DNA from: Duodenibacillus massiliensis
GTDB lineage: Bacteria; Pseudomonadota; Gammaproteobacteria; Burkholderiales; Burkholderiaceae_F
Length of the DNA stretch: 64,000 nucleotides
Reading direction: 5' to 3'
Assembly (NCBI RefSeq): GCF_900128485.1
Contig: NZ_LT635859.1
Coordinates: forward strand, 495,869-559,868
The notes under the pieces were generated by a model. That model worked only from the letters and a program-made list of their open reading frames with translations. It made no database searches and was not told the origin of the DNA. A program made the translations under genes and the position numbers. Shown piece by piece: positions 49,090 through 57,705 of this stretch (position 1 is the first letter of the stretch; each line of letters opens with the position of its first letter).

Positions 49090-50901
49090 CTAAAGATCAA
49101 GGCGCGGCACGGCCTTTAAAAGGCGCTTTGTGTACGCAGCCTGCGGGTTGCACAAAACTTCTGCCGCGTCACCGGCTTCCACCAGGCGTCCTTTTTCCAT
49201 CACCGCCACGCGGTCGGCAAGATACTCCACCACGGCAAAGTTGTGGGTAATAAAGAGGTAGGCCACACCCGTCTCTTTCTGAATCGCCTTCATGAGGTTC
49301 AAAATCTGCGCCTGTACGGAAACGTCAAGCGCGCTCGTCGGTTCATCACAGATAATGAGCCGGGGATTGGCGGCCAAAGCCCTTGCAATGGCAATACGCT
49401 GGCGCTGGCCGCCCGAAAACTCGTGCGGCAGGCGCTCTGCCGCTGATGCAGGCAACCCCACACGCTCCAGAAGCCCGGCGGCGCGCTTTAAGCGTTCTTC
49501 CTTCGTTTCTCCGATGCCCAGCGCCCGCATGCCTTCGGTGATGCTCTCCCCCACACTCATACGGGGATCGAGGGAACTGAAGGGGTCCTGGAAAATCATC
49601 TGGTTTGCGCGCCTCAATTTCGTGAGGTCTTCACCCTTGGCGGTCAGCGCTTCAATACCACCGCAGACCACACGTCCCATGATACGCACGTCTCCTTCAA
49701 TGAGTCGCAGCACGGCTTTTCCGAGTGTTGTTTTCCCCGAGCCAGACTCCCCGACCAAGGCCACGGTTTCCCCCTCACGGACCGTGAGCGTCACGTCATT
49801 GACTGCCGGCGTGAGAAGCGGCTTTTTAAAGAGCCCCCGCGACTTTACAAAAGTAACCGAAAGGTGTTCTGCCCTCAGCACTTCGTGTGAGCCGGTTTCG
49901 GTGAGAGGGCTTTCCGTCACATCAGCGTGAGCTGCGGGCAGCCTTCCGGGATTAAGGCACCGCACCCGCCGATCCGGATCCCCCTTGACCGGCACCTGCG
50001 GCACAGGCGCTTTACGGCATGCTTCCCTGGCTTTCGCGCAGCGGTCTGCAAACCGGCAGCCCGCAGGCATCTCGTTTAAGTTGGGAACGCGTCCGGCGAT
50101 CCCCGAGAGGCGCTGTCCGCGCTTTGCTGTTGAAGGCACGGCGGAGAGGAGGCCCGCGGCATACGGGTGCAGGGGCGAGGCGAAAAACGCACTGCAGGGC
50201 GCTTCTTCCACGATCTCTCCGGCGTACATGAGCGCCACTCGGTCGGCATAACGCTTTACGACCGCAAGGTCATGGGTAATCAAAAGAAGCGCGAGATTTC
50301 GCTCTTTCTGCAGGTCCTTTAGGAGATCAAGAATCTGCGCCTGCAGTGTGACGTCCAGTGCCGTTGTCGGTTCGTCGGCAATCACCACGTCGGGGTTACC
50401 GGCGAGCGCAATGGCAATCAACACGCGCTGCTTTTGCCCGCCCGAAAGTTCGAAAGGGAAAGCGTCAATGCGCTCTTCAGGCTTGTCAATTCCGACGCGC
50501 GTGAGCCACTGAAGAACCTTTTGGCGGACAACATCTTTTCCCGGGTTTTCGTGCAGCCGGATCACTTCGGCTATCTGCTCGCCCACCGTCATCACGGGAT
50601 TTAAGGCGGTGGCTGGCTCCTGAAAGATCATCGCCATTTTGGCGCCCCGCACGCGGCACATTGCATCTTCGGGCAGGTCCGGAAGCGACACACCGTCAAG
50701 CACCACGTCACCGGCACTCACACCGGCCTGCGCGGGCAACAGGCGCATGAGCGCAAGAGCCGTCAATGACTTTCCGCACCCGGATTCTCCCACGAGCGCA
50801 AGCGTCTCGCCGGGGCTGACGGTAAAGCTGATGTCCTTGAGTGCCGTGACTTTCCCTGAAGGCAGGTAAAAGTCCACGGCAAGTGATTTCACGTCGAGCA
50901 T
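49090..50901 (-). CDS. Double-domain peptide ABC transporter ATPase (YejF/DppDF type)
   Basis: 603 aa with two ABC cassettes: Walker A GESGCGKSLT near residue 37 with signature LSGGQKQR and Walker B DVVIADEP, then GESGSGKTTL near 378 with FSGGQRQR and LIICDEP. Oligopeptide-specific C-terminal extensions with Cys (CRFADRCAKAREAC) follow the first cassette. It energises the permeases encoded by the two genes at 51.3-53.8 kb. A transposase relic and about 400 bp separate it from them, so it may rely on its own promoter. Confidence 0.93.
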   Translation of the reverse strand: MLDVKSLAVDFYLPSGKVTALKDISFTVSPGETLALVGESGCGKSLTALALMRLLPAQAGVSAGDVVLDGVSLPDLPEDAMCRVRGAKMAMIFQEPATALNPVMTVGEQIAEVIRLHENPGKDVVRQKVLQWLTRVGIDKPEERIDAFPFELSGGQKQRVLIAIALAGNPDVVIADEPTTALDVTLQAQILDLLKDLQKERNLALLLITHDLAVVKRYADRVALMYAGEIVEEAPCSAFFASPLHPYAAGLLSAVPSTAKRGQRLSGIAGRVPNLNEMPAGCRFADRCAKAREACRKAPVPQVPVKGDPDRRVRCLNPGRLPAAHADVTESPLTETGSHEVLRAEHLSVTFVKSRGLFKKPLLTPAVNDVTLTVREGETVALVGESGSGKTTLGKAVLRLIEGDVRIMGRVVCGGIEALTAKGEDLTKLRRANQMIFQDPFSSLDPRMSVGESITEGMRALGIGETKEERLKRAAGLLERVGLPASAAERLPHEFSGGQRQRIAIARALAANPRLIICDEPTSALDVSVQAQILNLMKAIQKETGVAYLFITHNFAVVEYLADRVAVMEKGRLVEAGDAAEVLCNPQAAYTKRLLKAVPRLDL

Positions 50902-51060
50902 GGAGTGCTTCTTTAGTATCCGTTAAGTGAGAACGATAACAGAAGGAAAAACGCACGAGAAAGAACTTCTTGAAGCGCGAAAAAAGTCCGATTTGCGAGA
51001 AGTGTTGCCTTTTTCGTTTCCCGGGCACTTACTGAAAACTATGCCCCCGATTCGAATCAC

Positions 51061-51155
51061 TTAATGCAAAGCGGCGGCTTGTACTAAAAAATTCCGGCAG
51101 AAACGTCTGCCCCTCATGTCTCAGCCGCAAAGGGAAACCACTGAGTTTGCATTAA
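51061..51155. repeat. 95-bp inverted-repeat segment next to the IS3 relic
   Basis: TTAATGCAAA (51061-51070) and TTTGCATTAA (51146-51155) are perfect inverted repeats, bracketing a segment without a gene. It may be an IS end or MITE-like remnant. The rest of 50902-51206 shows nothing I recognise. Confidence 0.45.
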
Positions 51156-51206
51156 ATGCCATACTACCTTTCGCCACCCCTTCAACCTTTCATGGAGTGG
51201 CAAAAC

Positions 51207-51345
51207 ATGCGATATTCGCAGGAGTTCAAAGACAACGTCGTAGCGCGCCTGCTGAGCAAGGAGCTCAGCATCTCTGAAGCCGTGGAGCAGTACTCGATCG
51301 GCAAATCAACGATCTCGTACTCGCTCAGGATTGCCAGAGAGAGCA
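51207..51345 (+). pseudogene. IS3-type transposase OrfA remnant
   Basis: ATG 51207 with GGAG upstream starts MRYSQEFKDNVVARLLSKEL, then SISEAVEQYSIGKSTISY, a typical HTH_Tnp_1/IS3 OrfA N-terminus. After about 45 codons the similarity fades into the antisense of the peptide permease gene, though the frame stays open to 51599. OrfB and the rest of the element are missing. The exact right junction cannot be placed by eye; it lies somewhere in 51345-51410. Confidence 0.7.
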
Positions 51346-52784
51346 AGCAGGTTGCGGCAAGCTGCCCGACGAAACCGCAGCACCCGTCCGCCCGCACCAG
51401 ATCCGGACCTCGGATCAAACACGTCCCGCACGGCCGAAGCAAAGAGGTTCGCGCACAAAACAAGCGTCACCATGAAAAGAAAACAGGCGGCCAGATTCCA
51501 CCAGATCATGGGGCTGCGGCTCATCTCAACGGCTGCTGCATTAATCATGGTGCCGAAACTGTCGATCGTCGGATCAACCCCGACCCCCACGTAACTTAAA
51601 ACCGCTTCGTAAAGCACAATCCCCGAAAAGTCGAGCACCGCCACAATGAGCACAATGTGCGTGACGTTCGGAAGCACGTGGCGCGCCATGATGCGCCAGG
51701 GCGAGACGCCGAACGACTTGGCGGCGGTCACAAAGTCCATCGCCGCCACCTTCATCGTTTCAGCGCGCAAAAGTCTTGCGAGCGCAGCCCACCCCGTCAC
51801 ACCCATGATGACTGCCAGAAGAAAAAGCCGCACGTCCGCGCGCTCAAGCCCCGTTTCGTAGAGCTGCGGGTTTTTGTCGATAAAAACCTGCACCATCAGA
51901 ACTGACGCAGCAATCAGAAGCACCGAGGGAATGGACGAAAGCGTCGTGTAAATGTACTGGATGACGTCGTCGGTCTTACCTTTAAAGTACCCGGCGGCTA
52001 TACCCAAAACAACCGCAAAGGGAAGCGCGGAAAGTGTGGCGAGAGACCCGATCACAAAGGCCGTTCTCACCGACTTTAAGGCTGTGTAGAGGACGTCGTT
52101 ACCAGTGGCATCGGTGCCGAAAACATGCCGCATCGGCCAGATAAACATAAGAATGACCGCCAAAAGCACGGCGACCTGCACCACCTGCACCGCAGGCCGC
52201 GCGGGATTGGTGCGCGCCGTAACCTTCACCAGGCTCAGCGTAAAAGGCGTTTTGCAGACCGCCTTATGCGCGAGCGCCAGGATAATCCAGAGCATTGAGA
52301 GCGCAATCACCCCCGTTAAAAACCCCGCAAAAAAACGTTTCCCGAGCTTAAGCCCCGCGCCCTTTTCGGGCACGTCAGGCGAAGCCCCGGTAAGCCTCTG
52401 ATAGTCACGCACGCTTTTACCATCCCTGATGACCGTTGTTTTGTCAAAGTCGTGCAGGGCAAAAGGCGCTGAGTAACTTCTCTCGCGTCCCGCAATGTGC
52501 GGCAGCACCAGGGTGTCTAAAAGCGACACGGTCTTCGTGTCGTAGGCAACGGTTGCCTCAGCTGTCTGCTTCGGGAGTTCATTTCGCCAGTGCACGCTGT
52601 CGGCAAGCGCCAAAAGGAAAAAGAGCAGCAGCACCGTGCCGCAGGCCTGGGCCGCGGGGCGGATGAGCACTTGTTTCCATTTGGCCGCAAGTTCCGGGGT
52701 TTTCGCGGCATAAACCGCAAAAAATAGAACTGCGGCCGCAAGAAACCACATCACAAGATCGGTGTAGAGAACAACAATTTTCAC
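51306..52784 (-). CDS. Peptide ABC transporter permease (YejE/DppC type), altered C-terminus
   Basis: 492 aa, long for the family because of an extended N-terminal part. The core has six membrane segments. Family pattern: FGTDATGNDVLYTALKSVR near residue 222 and the EAA loop DFVTAAKSFGVSPWRIMARHV near 373. Homologues end soon after VRDVFDPR. Here some 30 further Arg-rich residues are read, the last part antisense to a transposase remnant. This suggests the natural stop was removed by the insertion. Start GTG 52784 with AAGGA upstream. Confidence 0.87.
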   Translation of the reverse strand: MKIVVLYTDLVMWFLAAAVLFFAVYAAKTPELAAKWKQVLIRPAAQACGTVLLLFFLLALADSVHWRNELPKQTAEATVAYDTKTVSLLDTLVLPHIAGRERSYSAPFALHDFDKTTVIRDGKSVRDYQRLTGASPDVPEKGAGLKLGKRFFAGFLTGVIALSMLWIILALAHKAVCKTPFTLSLVKVTARTNPARPAVQVVQVAVLLAVILMFIWPMRHVFGTDATGNDVLYTALKSVRTAFVIGSLATLSALPFAVVLGIAAGYFKGKTDDVIQYIYTTLSSIPSVLLIAASVLMVQVFIDKNPQLYETGLERADVRLFLLAVIMGVTGWAALARLLRAETMKVAAMDFVTAAKSFGVSPWRIMARHVLPNVTHIVLIVAVLDFSGIVLYEAVLSYVGVGVDPTIDSFGTMINAAAVEMSRSPMIWWNLAACFLFMVTLVLCANLFASAVRDVFDPRSGSGAGGRVLRFRRAACRNLLALSGNPERVRDR

Positions 52785-52797
52785 TTTGCCGCATCCT

Positions 52798-53775
52798 TTA
52801 CTTCAGCCGTATTCTGGGGTCAACCACCGTGTAGGCCACGTCCGTGAGAATGAGCCCGAGAATATAGGCAGCCGTTCCCAAAAACACCATCGCGCGCACG
52901 ACGGAAAAGTCCTGGGCGTTAATCGCGTCAATCGTGTAGGAACCAAGCCCCGGAATTCCGAAAAAGTTTTCCATGATAAGTGACCCCATAAAAAGCATCG
53001 GGATCACGGCCACGGTACTGGTGATCACCGGAAGCATGGCGTTACCGAGCACATGGCGGAAAAGCACCCGCATTTCGCTTACGCCCTTGGCGCGGGCCGT
53101 TCTCACGTAGTCTTTTTCGCTTTCTTCAAGAAACATCGAACGGTAAAGAAGCGCTTCGCCGCCAAGGCGCGTAAAAACGCCGATAGCGACCGGCAGCACC
53201 AGAAACGCGGCCATGGCAAACCCCTCGGAAAACCCAGAGACCGGCACCCATCTCAGGGTCTTAGAAAAAAGCCACTGCCCCACGATGATGTAAAAAAGCG
53301 CCGAAATGCTCATCACCGTGACGCTCATCGCCACACCCGCCCACTCCAGCCGCGTTCTTCTCACCATCACCAAAATGAGCGCAAAACTCACCGATACAAA
53401 TACACCCAGCAAAAAGGTCGGGAGGGCGAGCGCCAAAGACGCGGGCGCCCTTTCCTTAATTTCGGTATTGATACTGCGGCCGGTGTCCGAGAGCCCGAAG
53501 TCCCCGGCCAAAAGAGGCGCTGAGCGCCGGAAAAAGATCGTTTCCGTGAATTTCCCGGTACCTTCGGCCGCACTGTTAAAGATAAGCGGCACGTCGTAGC
53601 CCCGCTCCTTTTTCCAAGAGTCAATTGCCTGCTGCGTCACGTAGCGCCCGCCGATTGAAAGCCGGGCCATATCATCCGGCGTGTTGACGGCAAAAAAGAG
53701 GGCAAACGTAAGGGCGTTCACACCGAGCAGAATGAAAAAGCCGTAGACAATGCGGCGGAAAATGTAGCCGATCAT
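52798..53775 (-). CDS. Peptide ABC transporter permease (YejB/DppB type)
   Basis: 325 aa, six membrane segments. The N-terminal MIGYIFRRIVYGFFILLGVN and the EAA loop DYVRTARAKGVSEMRVLFRHV near 225 match the family, which ends VDPRIRLK as expected. Its start overlaps the binding-protein stop by four bases (ATGA). Partner of the next permease; together they form the membrane channel. Confidence 0.93.
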   Translation of the reverse strand: MIGYIFRRIVYGFFILLGVNALTFALFFAVNTPDDMARLSIGGRYVTQQAIDSWKKERGYDVPLIFNSAAEGTGKFTETIFFRRSAPLLAGDFGLSDTGRSINTEIKERAPASLALALPTFLLGVFVSVSFALILVMVRRTRLEWAGVAMSVTVMSISALFYIIVGQWLFSKTLRWVPVSGFSEGFAMAAFLVLPVAIGVFTRLGGEALLYRSMFLEESEKDYVRTARAKGVSEMRVLFRHVLGNAMLPVITSTVAVIPMLFMGSLIMENFFGIPGLGSYTIDAINAQDFSVVRAMVFLGTAAYILGLILTDVAYTVVDPRIRLK

Positions 53776-56009
53776 TTATTTCCCTCCGCAATACGGCCGG
53801 TCACGGAACGGCGCGCCCTCACATAATTTCTCACCGCCCAAACCAAAAATCCCGCCGCCAAAAGAATGATGAGCGCCGGCCAGAGAACGGGCGTATTCCA
53901 CGCGCGGATTTTTTCAGCCCGCGCTTTTGCGTGAACGGCCATGTACTGCACGTTATCCCGCACCGTCTGCGTGGGCTTGGCGTTTTTCACCCAGCCGTGC
54001 AGAGCCGCAGCCTGCCGGGGGTAGTAACCGAAACTCCACGGGGCCTCGGTCTGCGCGATCCGGATCATGCGGTCAATCAAAGCAGCTTTTTCCGGACCGT
54101 TTTCTTCCGTACGCATTTTTTCAAAAAGCCGATCAAATTCGGCGTTGCAGAAATTACTCGCATTTTCGCCTCCGGACGTGCTTCCCACTTTACTGTTGGG
54201 GCCGTACAGGAGAAAAAGAAAGTTTTCCGCATCCGGATAATCCGCGATCCACCCCCAGTAATAAATCTGGGCCGTGCCGTTCATCATCTTGTCCTGAAAG
54301 CGGTTGTAGTCGGTGGCACGGACTTCGAGCTGAATGCCGATCTTGGCAAACTGCCGCGTAAACCACTCAAGAAACGCTTTGGAGCCCGGGGCCGCGCTCT
54401 GCCAGTCAAAATTAAGCACAAGGGGGCGCCCCGTCTTCACGTCGCGCCCGTCGGGGTAACCGGCTTCACGCATCAGACGCCTGGCGTCCTCAATACTGCG
54501 GCGCACAATGCGGCCGTTTTCGTCCTTACGGTAGACAACCGGGTTAAAGGCCGCAGGCCCGTCTGCGCGGTAACCGAAAAGCCCGGGCGGCAGCGGCCCG
54601 TGCGCGGCTTCACCCTGCCCCTTTTCAAAGATCGCAATCTGCTCTTCCCAGTCAACAGCAATAGAAATAGCTTGTCTCAATTTTCGGTTGCGTTCGCGCT
54701 CGGCTGCCGTTTTTCCAGCGCCCACCACGGGGTCAAGCCAGTTAAAGCCGAGGTACCAGAGATTGGCTTCCACGGTTGTCGGGAAAACAAGCTCACGCTC
54801 GGCGTAAAGCTTTGCCTTATCCGCGTCATCTCCCGCAGCAACCAGATACCCCTGCCCCACATCCACGCGCGAAATCTGCGGACTGTCGTAATAGCCCTGC
54901 AGGAATTTTGTGGTCACCGGAACCGCTTCCTTTTCAAGCGTCATCACGATGCGGTCAACAAAGGGAAGGGGCTTGCCGCAGTCCTTTAAAAGGCCCTTTG
55001 CCTCATGCTCCGGCTCACCCTCACACGGATAGGGCACAAAGCGAAACTCGGGGTTGCGCTCCAAAACGTGCTCCCGGTTTTGCCGCGAAGAAACGAGCCG
55101 GTAGGGGCCTGTGCCCACAGGCCAGGCCTCAAGCGTGACGTTGTTCTTTTTAAGGAGCGGGTTGGCCCCGTAAAAGGCGGTTGCTTCCCACGGAACCGGT
55201 GCAAAAAACGCCATCGTGAGCCAGTTGGCAAACTGCGGATAACGCCCGTAGACCGTGATTTCAAGCGTATGGCTGTCGCGGGCTTTCACTCCCTCAACGG
55301 TAAAATCCCGGATATCGGGCGCCGGACGTCCGGCGGCTTCCGCCTCCTTTAAGGCTTGGGCAAAAGTTTCGGAAAAGGCCTTTAACCCCACGATGTGCGA
55401 GGACAAAATCCCCAAAACAGGGCTTACGGTGCGGACGTCACCAATGCGCTTAATGCCGTAGACGTAATCGTCGGCCGTCAGTTCCCGCGTCCCTTTTTCC
55501 GGAAGGTCCAGGGGGTTGGTGAGTTTTTCCGCCACCGCATCGGTTAGCCGGTGATAGCGGTAGTTGCCGGCCGCGTCTTTCGCAAAAGCCGGGTGCAGTG
55601 CGTAGCGGATCCCTTTTTTAATCGGAATCACGTAGCGGGAGAAGGCACTGGCGGAAACATCCGCCCCTGGCGCAAGTTCCCGGCCGTTTTTATCAAGGTA
55701 AACAGGAGTGACCACGCGCTCCGCCGTTTTCGGTATCACTTCATAAGGGCGCTTCAGATAGTGGTAACCGTAGGGCGGCTCGTAGATCGTGTAGGTGTAA
55801 ATCGTCTCGTCGCTTGAGTAGGAGACCTGGGGATCAAGCGTCTTGGGGCTTCTCCCCGAAAAGCTCGAAAAGAGCGTGTTCTCGGCATAGTCCGCAAGGG
55901 GCCTGGGGTTATTAACCGGGCGCGAACAGCCGCAGGCAGTAAGGACCGCGACCACTGCCGCAGCCGTCAAAAACCGTTTCAAAGTGCATTTTTGCGTTGC
56001 AAAGCGCAT
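53772..56009 (-). CDS. Peptide ABC transporter binding lipoprotein (SBP family 5)
   Basis: 745 aa, larger than DppA/OppA (about 540). The N-terminus has a lipobox (LTAC followed by GCS, Cys near residue 26), so it is probably anchored as a lipoprotein. Family features: YTIYEPPYGYHYLKRP near 70, then NPEFRF and the typical FNWLDPVV near 425. A hydrophobic segment (WPALIILLAAGFLVWAV) near residue 715 could be a C-terminal membrane anchor, which is unusual for an SBP. Divergent from ybgC. Confidence 0.88.
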   Translation of the reverse strand: MRFATQKCTLKRFLTAAAVVAVLTACGCSRPVNNPRPLADYAENTLFSSFSGRSPKTLDPQVSYSSDETIYTYTIYEPPYGYHYLKRPYEVIPKTAERVVTPVYLDKNGRELAPGADVSASAFSRYVIPIKKGIRYALHPAFAKDAAGNYRYHRLTDAVAEKLTNPLDLPEKGTRELTADDYVYGIKRIGDVRTVSPVLGILSSHIVGLKAFSETFAQALKEAEAAGRPAPDIRDFTVEGVKARDSHTLEITVYGRYPQFANWLTMAFFAPVPWEATAFYGANPLLKKNNVTLEAWPVGTGPYRLVSSRQNREHVLERNPEFRFVPYPCEGEPEHEAKGLLKDCGKPLPFVDRIVMTLEKEAVPVTTKFLQGYYDSPQISRVDVGQGYLVAAGDDADKAKLYAERELVFPTTVEANLWYLGFNWLDPVVGAGKTAAERERNRKLRQAISIAVDWEEQIAIFEKGQGEAAHGPLPPGLFGYRADGPAAFNPVVYRKDENGRIVRRSIEDARRLMREAGYPDGRDVKTGRPLVLNFDWQSAAPGSKAFLEWFTRQFAKIGIQLEVRATDYNRFQDKMMNGTAQIYYWGWIADYPDAENFLFLLYGPNSKVGSTSGGENASNFCNAEFDRLFEKMRTEENGPEKAALIDRMIRIAQTEAPWSFGYYPRQAAALHGWVKNAKPTQTVRDNVQYMAVHAKARAEKIRAWNTPVLWPALIILLAAGFLVWAVRNYVRARRSVTGRIAEGNK

Positions 56010-56136
56010 CTTTTTCGCCCGAAAACAATGGCAAAACCCAAATCTTCTGTAGTATTTCGGCTCATCCGGCCGAAGGCTGACGCCAAATTAGCACGACTTC
56101 AGCCAGACAAGCACAAATTTTCTGCCACAAAACCTC

Positions 56137-56583
56137 ATGCCGAGTCCAGTTTTTACCCTGCCCATACGCATCTACTGGGAAGATACCGATGCGGGCGGCA
56201 TTGTTTATCACGCTAATTATCTGCGCTACATGGAGCGCGCCCGCGGTGAATTTTTAAGAAGCGCGGGGTTTGAGCAGCGCCGCATGCAGGAAGCCGGCAT
56301 GCCCGTGATTGTTGTGGCGGACTTGTCACTTAAGTACCGGCGTCCGGCAAAGCTCGATGATCTTCTCACCGTCAAAACCCGCGTCAAACTCATCCGGGCC
56401 GCCTCCGTCGTTTTTGCGCAGGAAGTCTGGCGGGACGATACACTGCTGGTTTCCGCCGAAGTACGCTGCGCCGCGGTTGACCCCGAAAAAGGCACGCCCG
56501 TCACGATTCCTGACGCATTGTCCGAGGCCTGCCGCCGGATGCTTGCCGAGGCCGAAACAACAACCGATACCGAAAACAAATAA
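56137..56583 (+). CDS. ybgC: YbgC-type acyl-CoA thioesterase of the tol operon
   Basis: 148 aa hotdog-fold thioesterase. The catalytic Asp and following His are in WEDTDAGGIVYHANYLRYME near residue 15-35. It is the usual first gene of tol-pal clusters, and its stop lies three bases before tolQ. Confidence 0.94.
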   Translation: MPSPVFTLPIRIYWEDTDAGGIVYHANYLRYMERARGEFLRSAGFEQRRMQEAGMPVIVVADLSLKYRRPAKLDDLLTVKTRVKLIRAASVVFAQEVWRDDTLLVSAEVRCAAVDPEKGTPVTIPDALSEACRRMLAEAETTTDTENK

Positions 56584-56585
56584 AA

Positions 56586-57257
56586 ATGAATCCGTCTTCT
56601 GCCGATCTTTCCATCGTCACCCTGGTGATGAACGCAAGTGTCGTCGTTCAGTGCGTGCTGGGCATTCTGGTTCTGGCGTCTCTGATGAGCTGGGCCACGA
56701 TTTTTTCAAAGGCCATTGTTCTTTCGCGCACGGCGCGCCAGACCGAAGAATTTGAAAAGCGCTTCTGGTCAGGCGCTGATCTCGCAAAACTCTTTGAGTC
56801 CGCCACGTCGCGCCACGACAGAACGGGCGCGGAAGAACGCATCTTCGTTGCCGGCATGGCCGAATTCGTAAAGCTTGCCGGCAAAGCCGAGGTCGAGCAG
56901 CTCTCGGGCGTGCGCCGCGGCATGACCGCCGCCTTTCAGCGTGAGGTCGATGACCTTGAGCGAGGGCTTCCGCTTCTCGCCTCCATCGGGTCGGTCTCCC
57001 CTTACATCGGTCTTTTCGGTACGGTCTGGGGCATTATGAATGCCTTCACCGGGCTTTCAACGCTTGACAACGTCTCGCTTGCCGTCGTGGCCCCGGGCAT
57101 TGCCGAAGCGCTCGTTGCGACCGCAATCGGCCTTTTTGCCGCCATTCCCGCGACGGCTGCCTACAACTATTTTGCCAACCGCCTTGAGCGCATCACCAAC
57201 CGCTTTGACAGCTTCAGCGAAGAGTTCTTAAACATCCTCTCGCGTCAGACGGCCTGA
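56586..57257 (+). CDS. tolQ: Tol-Pal system proton channel subunit TolQ
   Basis: 223 aa, three membrane segments (about 15-40, 130-155, 168-190), with TolQ/ExbB signature GSVSPYIGLFGTVWGIMNAF near 135 and TAIGLFAAIPATAAYN near 178. With TolR it uses the proton gradient to move TolA and constrict the outer membrane at division. It starts two bases after ybgC, indicating coupling. Confidence 0.95.
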   Translation: MNPSSADLSIVTLVMNASVVVQCVLGILVLASLMSWATIFSKAIVLSRTARQTEEFEKRFWSGADLAKLFESATSRHDRTGAEERIFVAGMAEFVKLAGKAEVEQLSGVRRGMTAAFQREVDDLERGLPLLASIGSVSPYIGLFGTVWGIMNAFTGLSTLDNVSLAVVAPGIAEALVATAIGLFAAIPATAAYNYFANRLERITNRFDSFSEEFLNILSRQTA

Positions 57258-57279
57258 CACCCCTGAAGGACAGACAATC

Positions 57280-57705
57280 ATGGCACTTAAAAGCCTTCAG
57301 ACGCGCAAGAAACGCCGCATGATGAGCGACATGAACGTCGTTCCCTATATCGACGTGATGCTTGTGCTCGTGGTGATTCTGATGGTCGCCGCCCCTTTTG
57401 TGAACCCTTCGGTCATTAATCTGCCAAGTGTTTCCAAGGCTTCCGCCGCACCCGCCAATCCCGTTGAAGTCGTGGTGCACGCCGACGGTCACCTCTCGCT
57501 TAAAGTCCAAAATGGGCTCAGGCCCGTTGACATGACGGCTCTCATTGCCAACGTGCGTTCGGCGCAGGCCGATGCCGACACGCCGGTCGTGATCGCCGCC
57601 GACCGCGATGTGCGCTACGAGCAGGTCGTGAACGTCATGAAAGCCCTGCAAAACGCCGAAATCAAGCGCGTGGGCCTCGCGCTGAAGATTGAGCGCACGA
57701 AATGA
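57280..57705 (+). CDS. tolR: Tol-Pal system protein TolR
   Basis: 141 aa. One membrane helix near residues 20-40 contains the proton-conducting Asp in VVPYIDVMLVLVVI. A periplasmic domain follows (VVIAADRDVRYEQVVNVM). AAGGACAG precedes the ATG. Its stop overlaps the tolA start (ATGA). Confidence 0.95.
   Translation: MALKSLQTRKKRRMMSDMNVVPYIDVMLVLVVILMVAAPFVNPSVINLPSVSKASAAPANPVEVVVHADGHLSLKVQNGLRPVDMTALIANVRSAQADADTPVVIAADRDVRYEQVVNVMKALQNAEIKRVGLALKIERTK

Noticed and set aside
50708..51028. 106-codon frame overlapping the start of the double ABC ATPase
   Set aside because: It reads the same strand in another frame, without similarity to anything. The ATPase frame has clear motifs.
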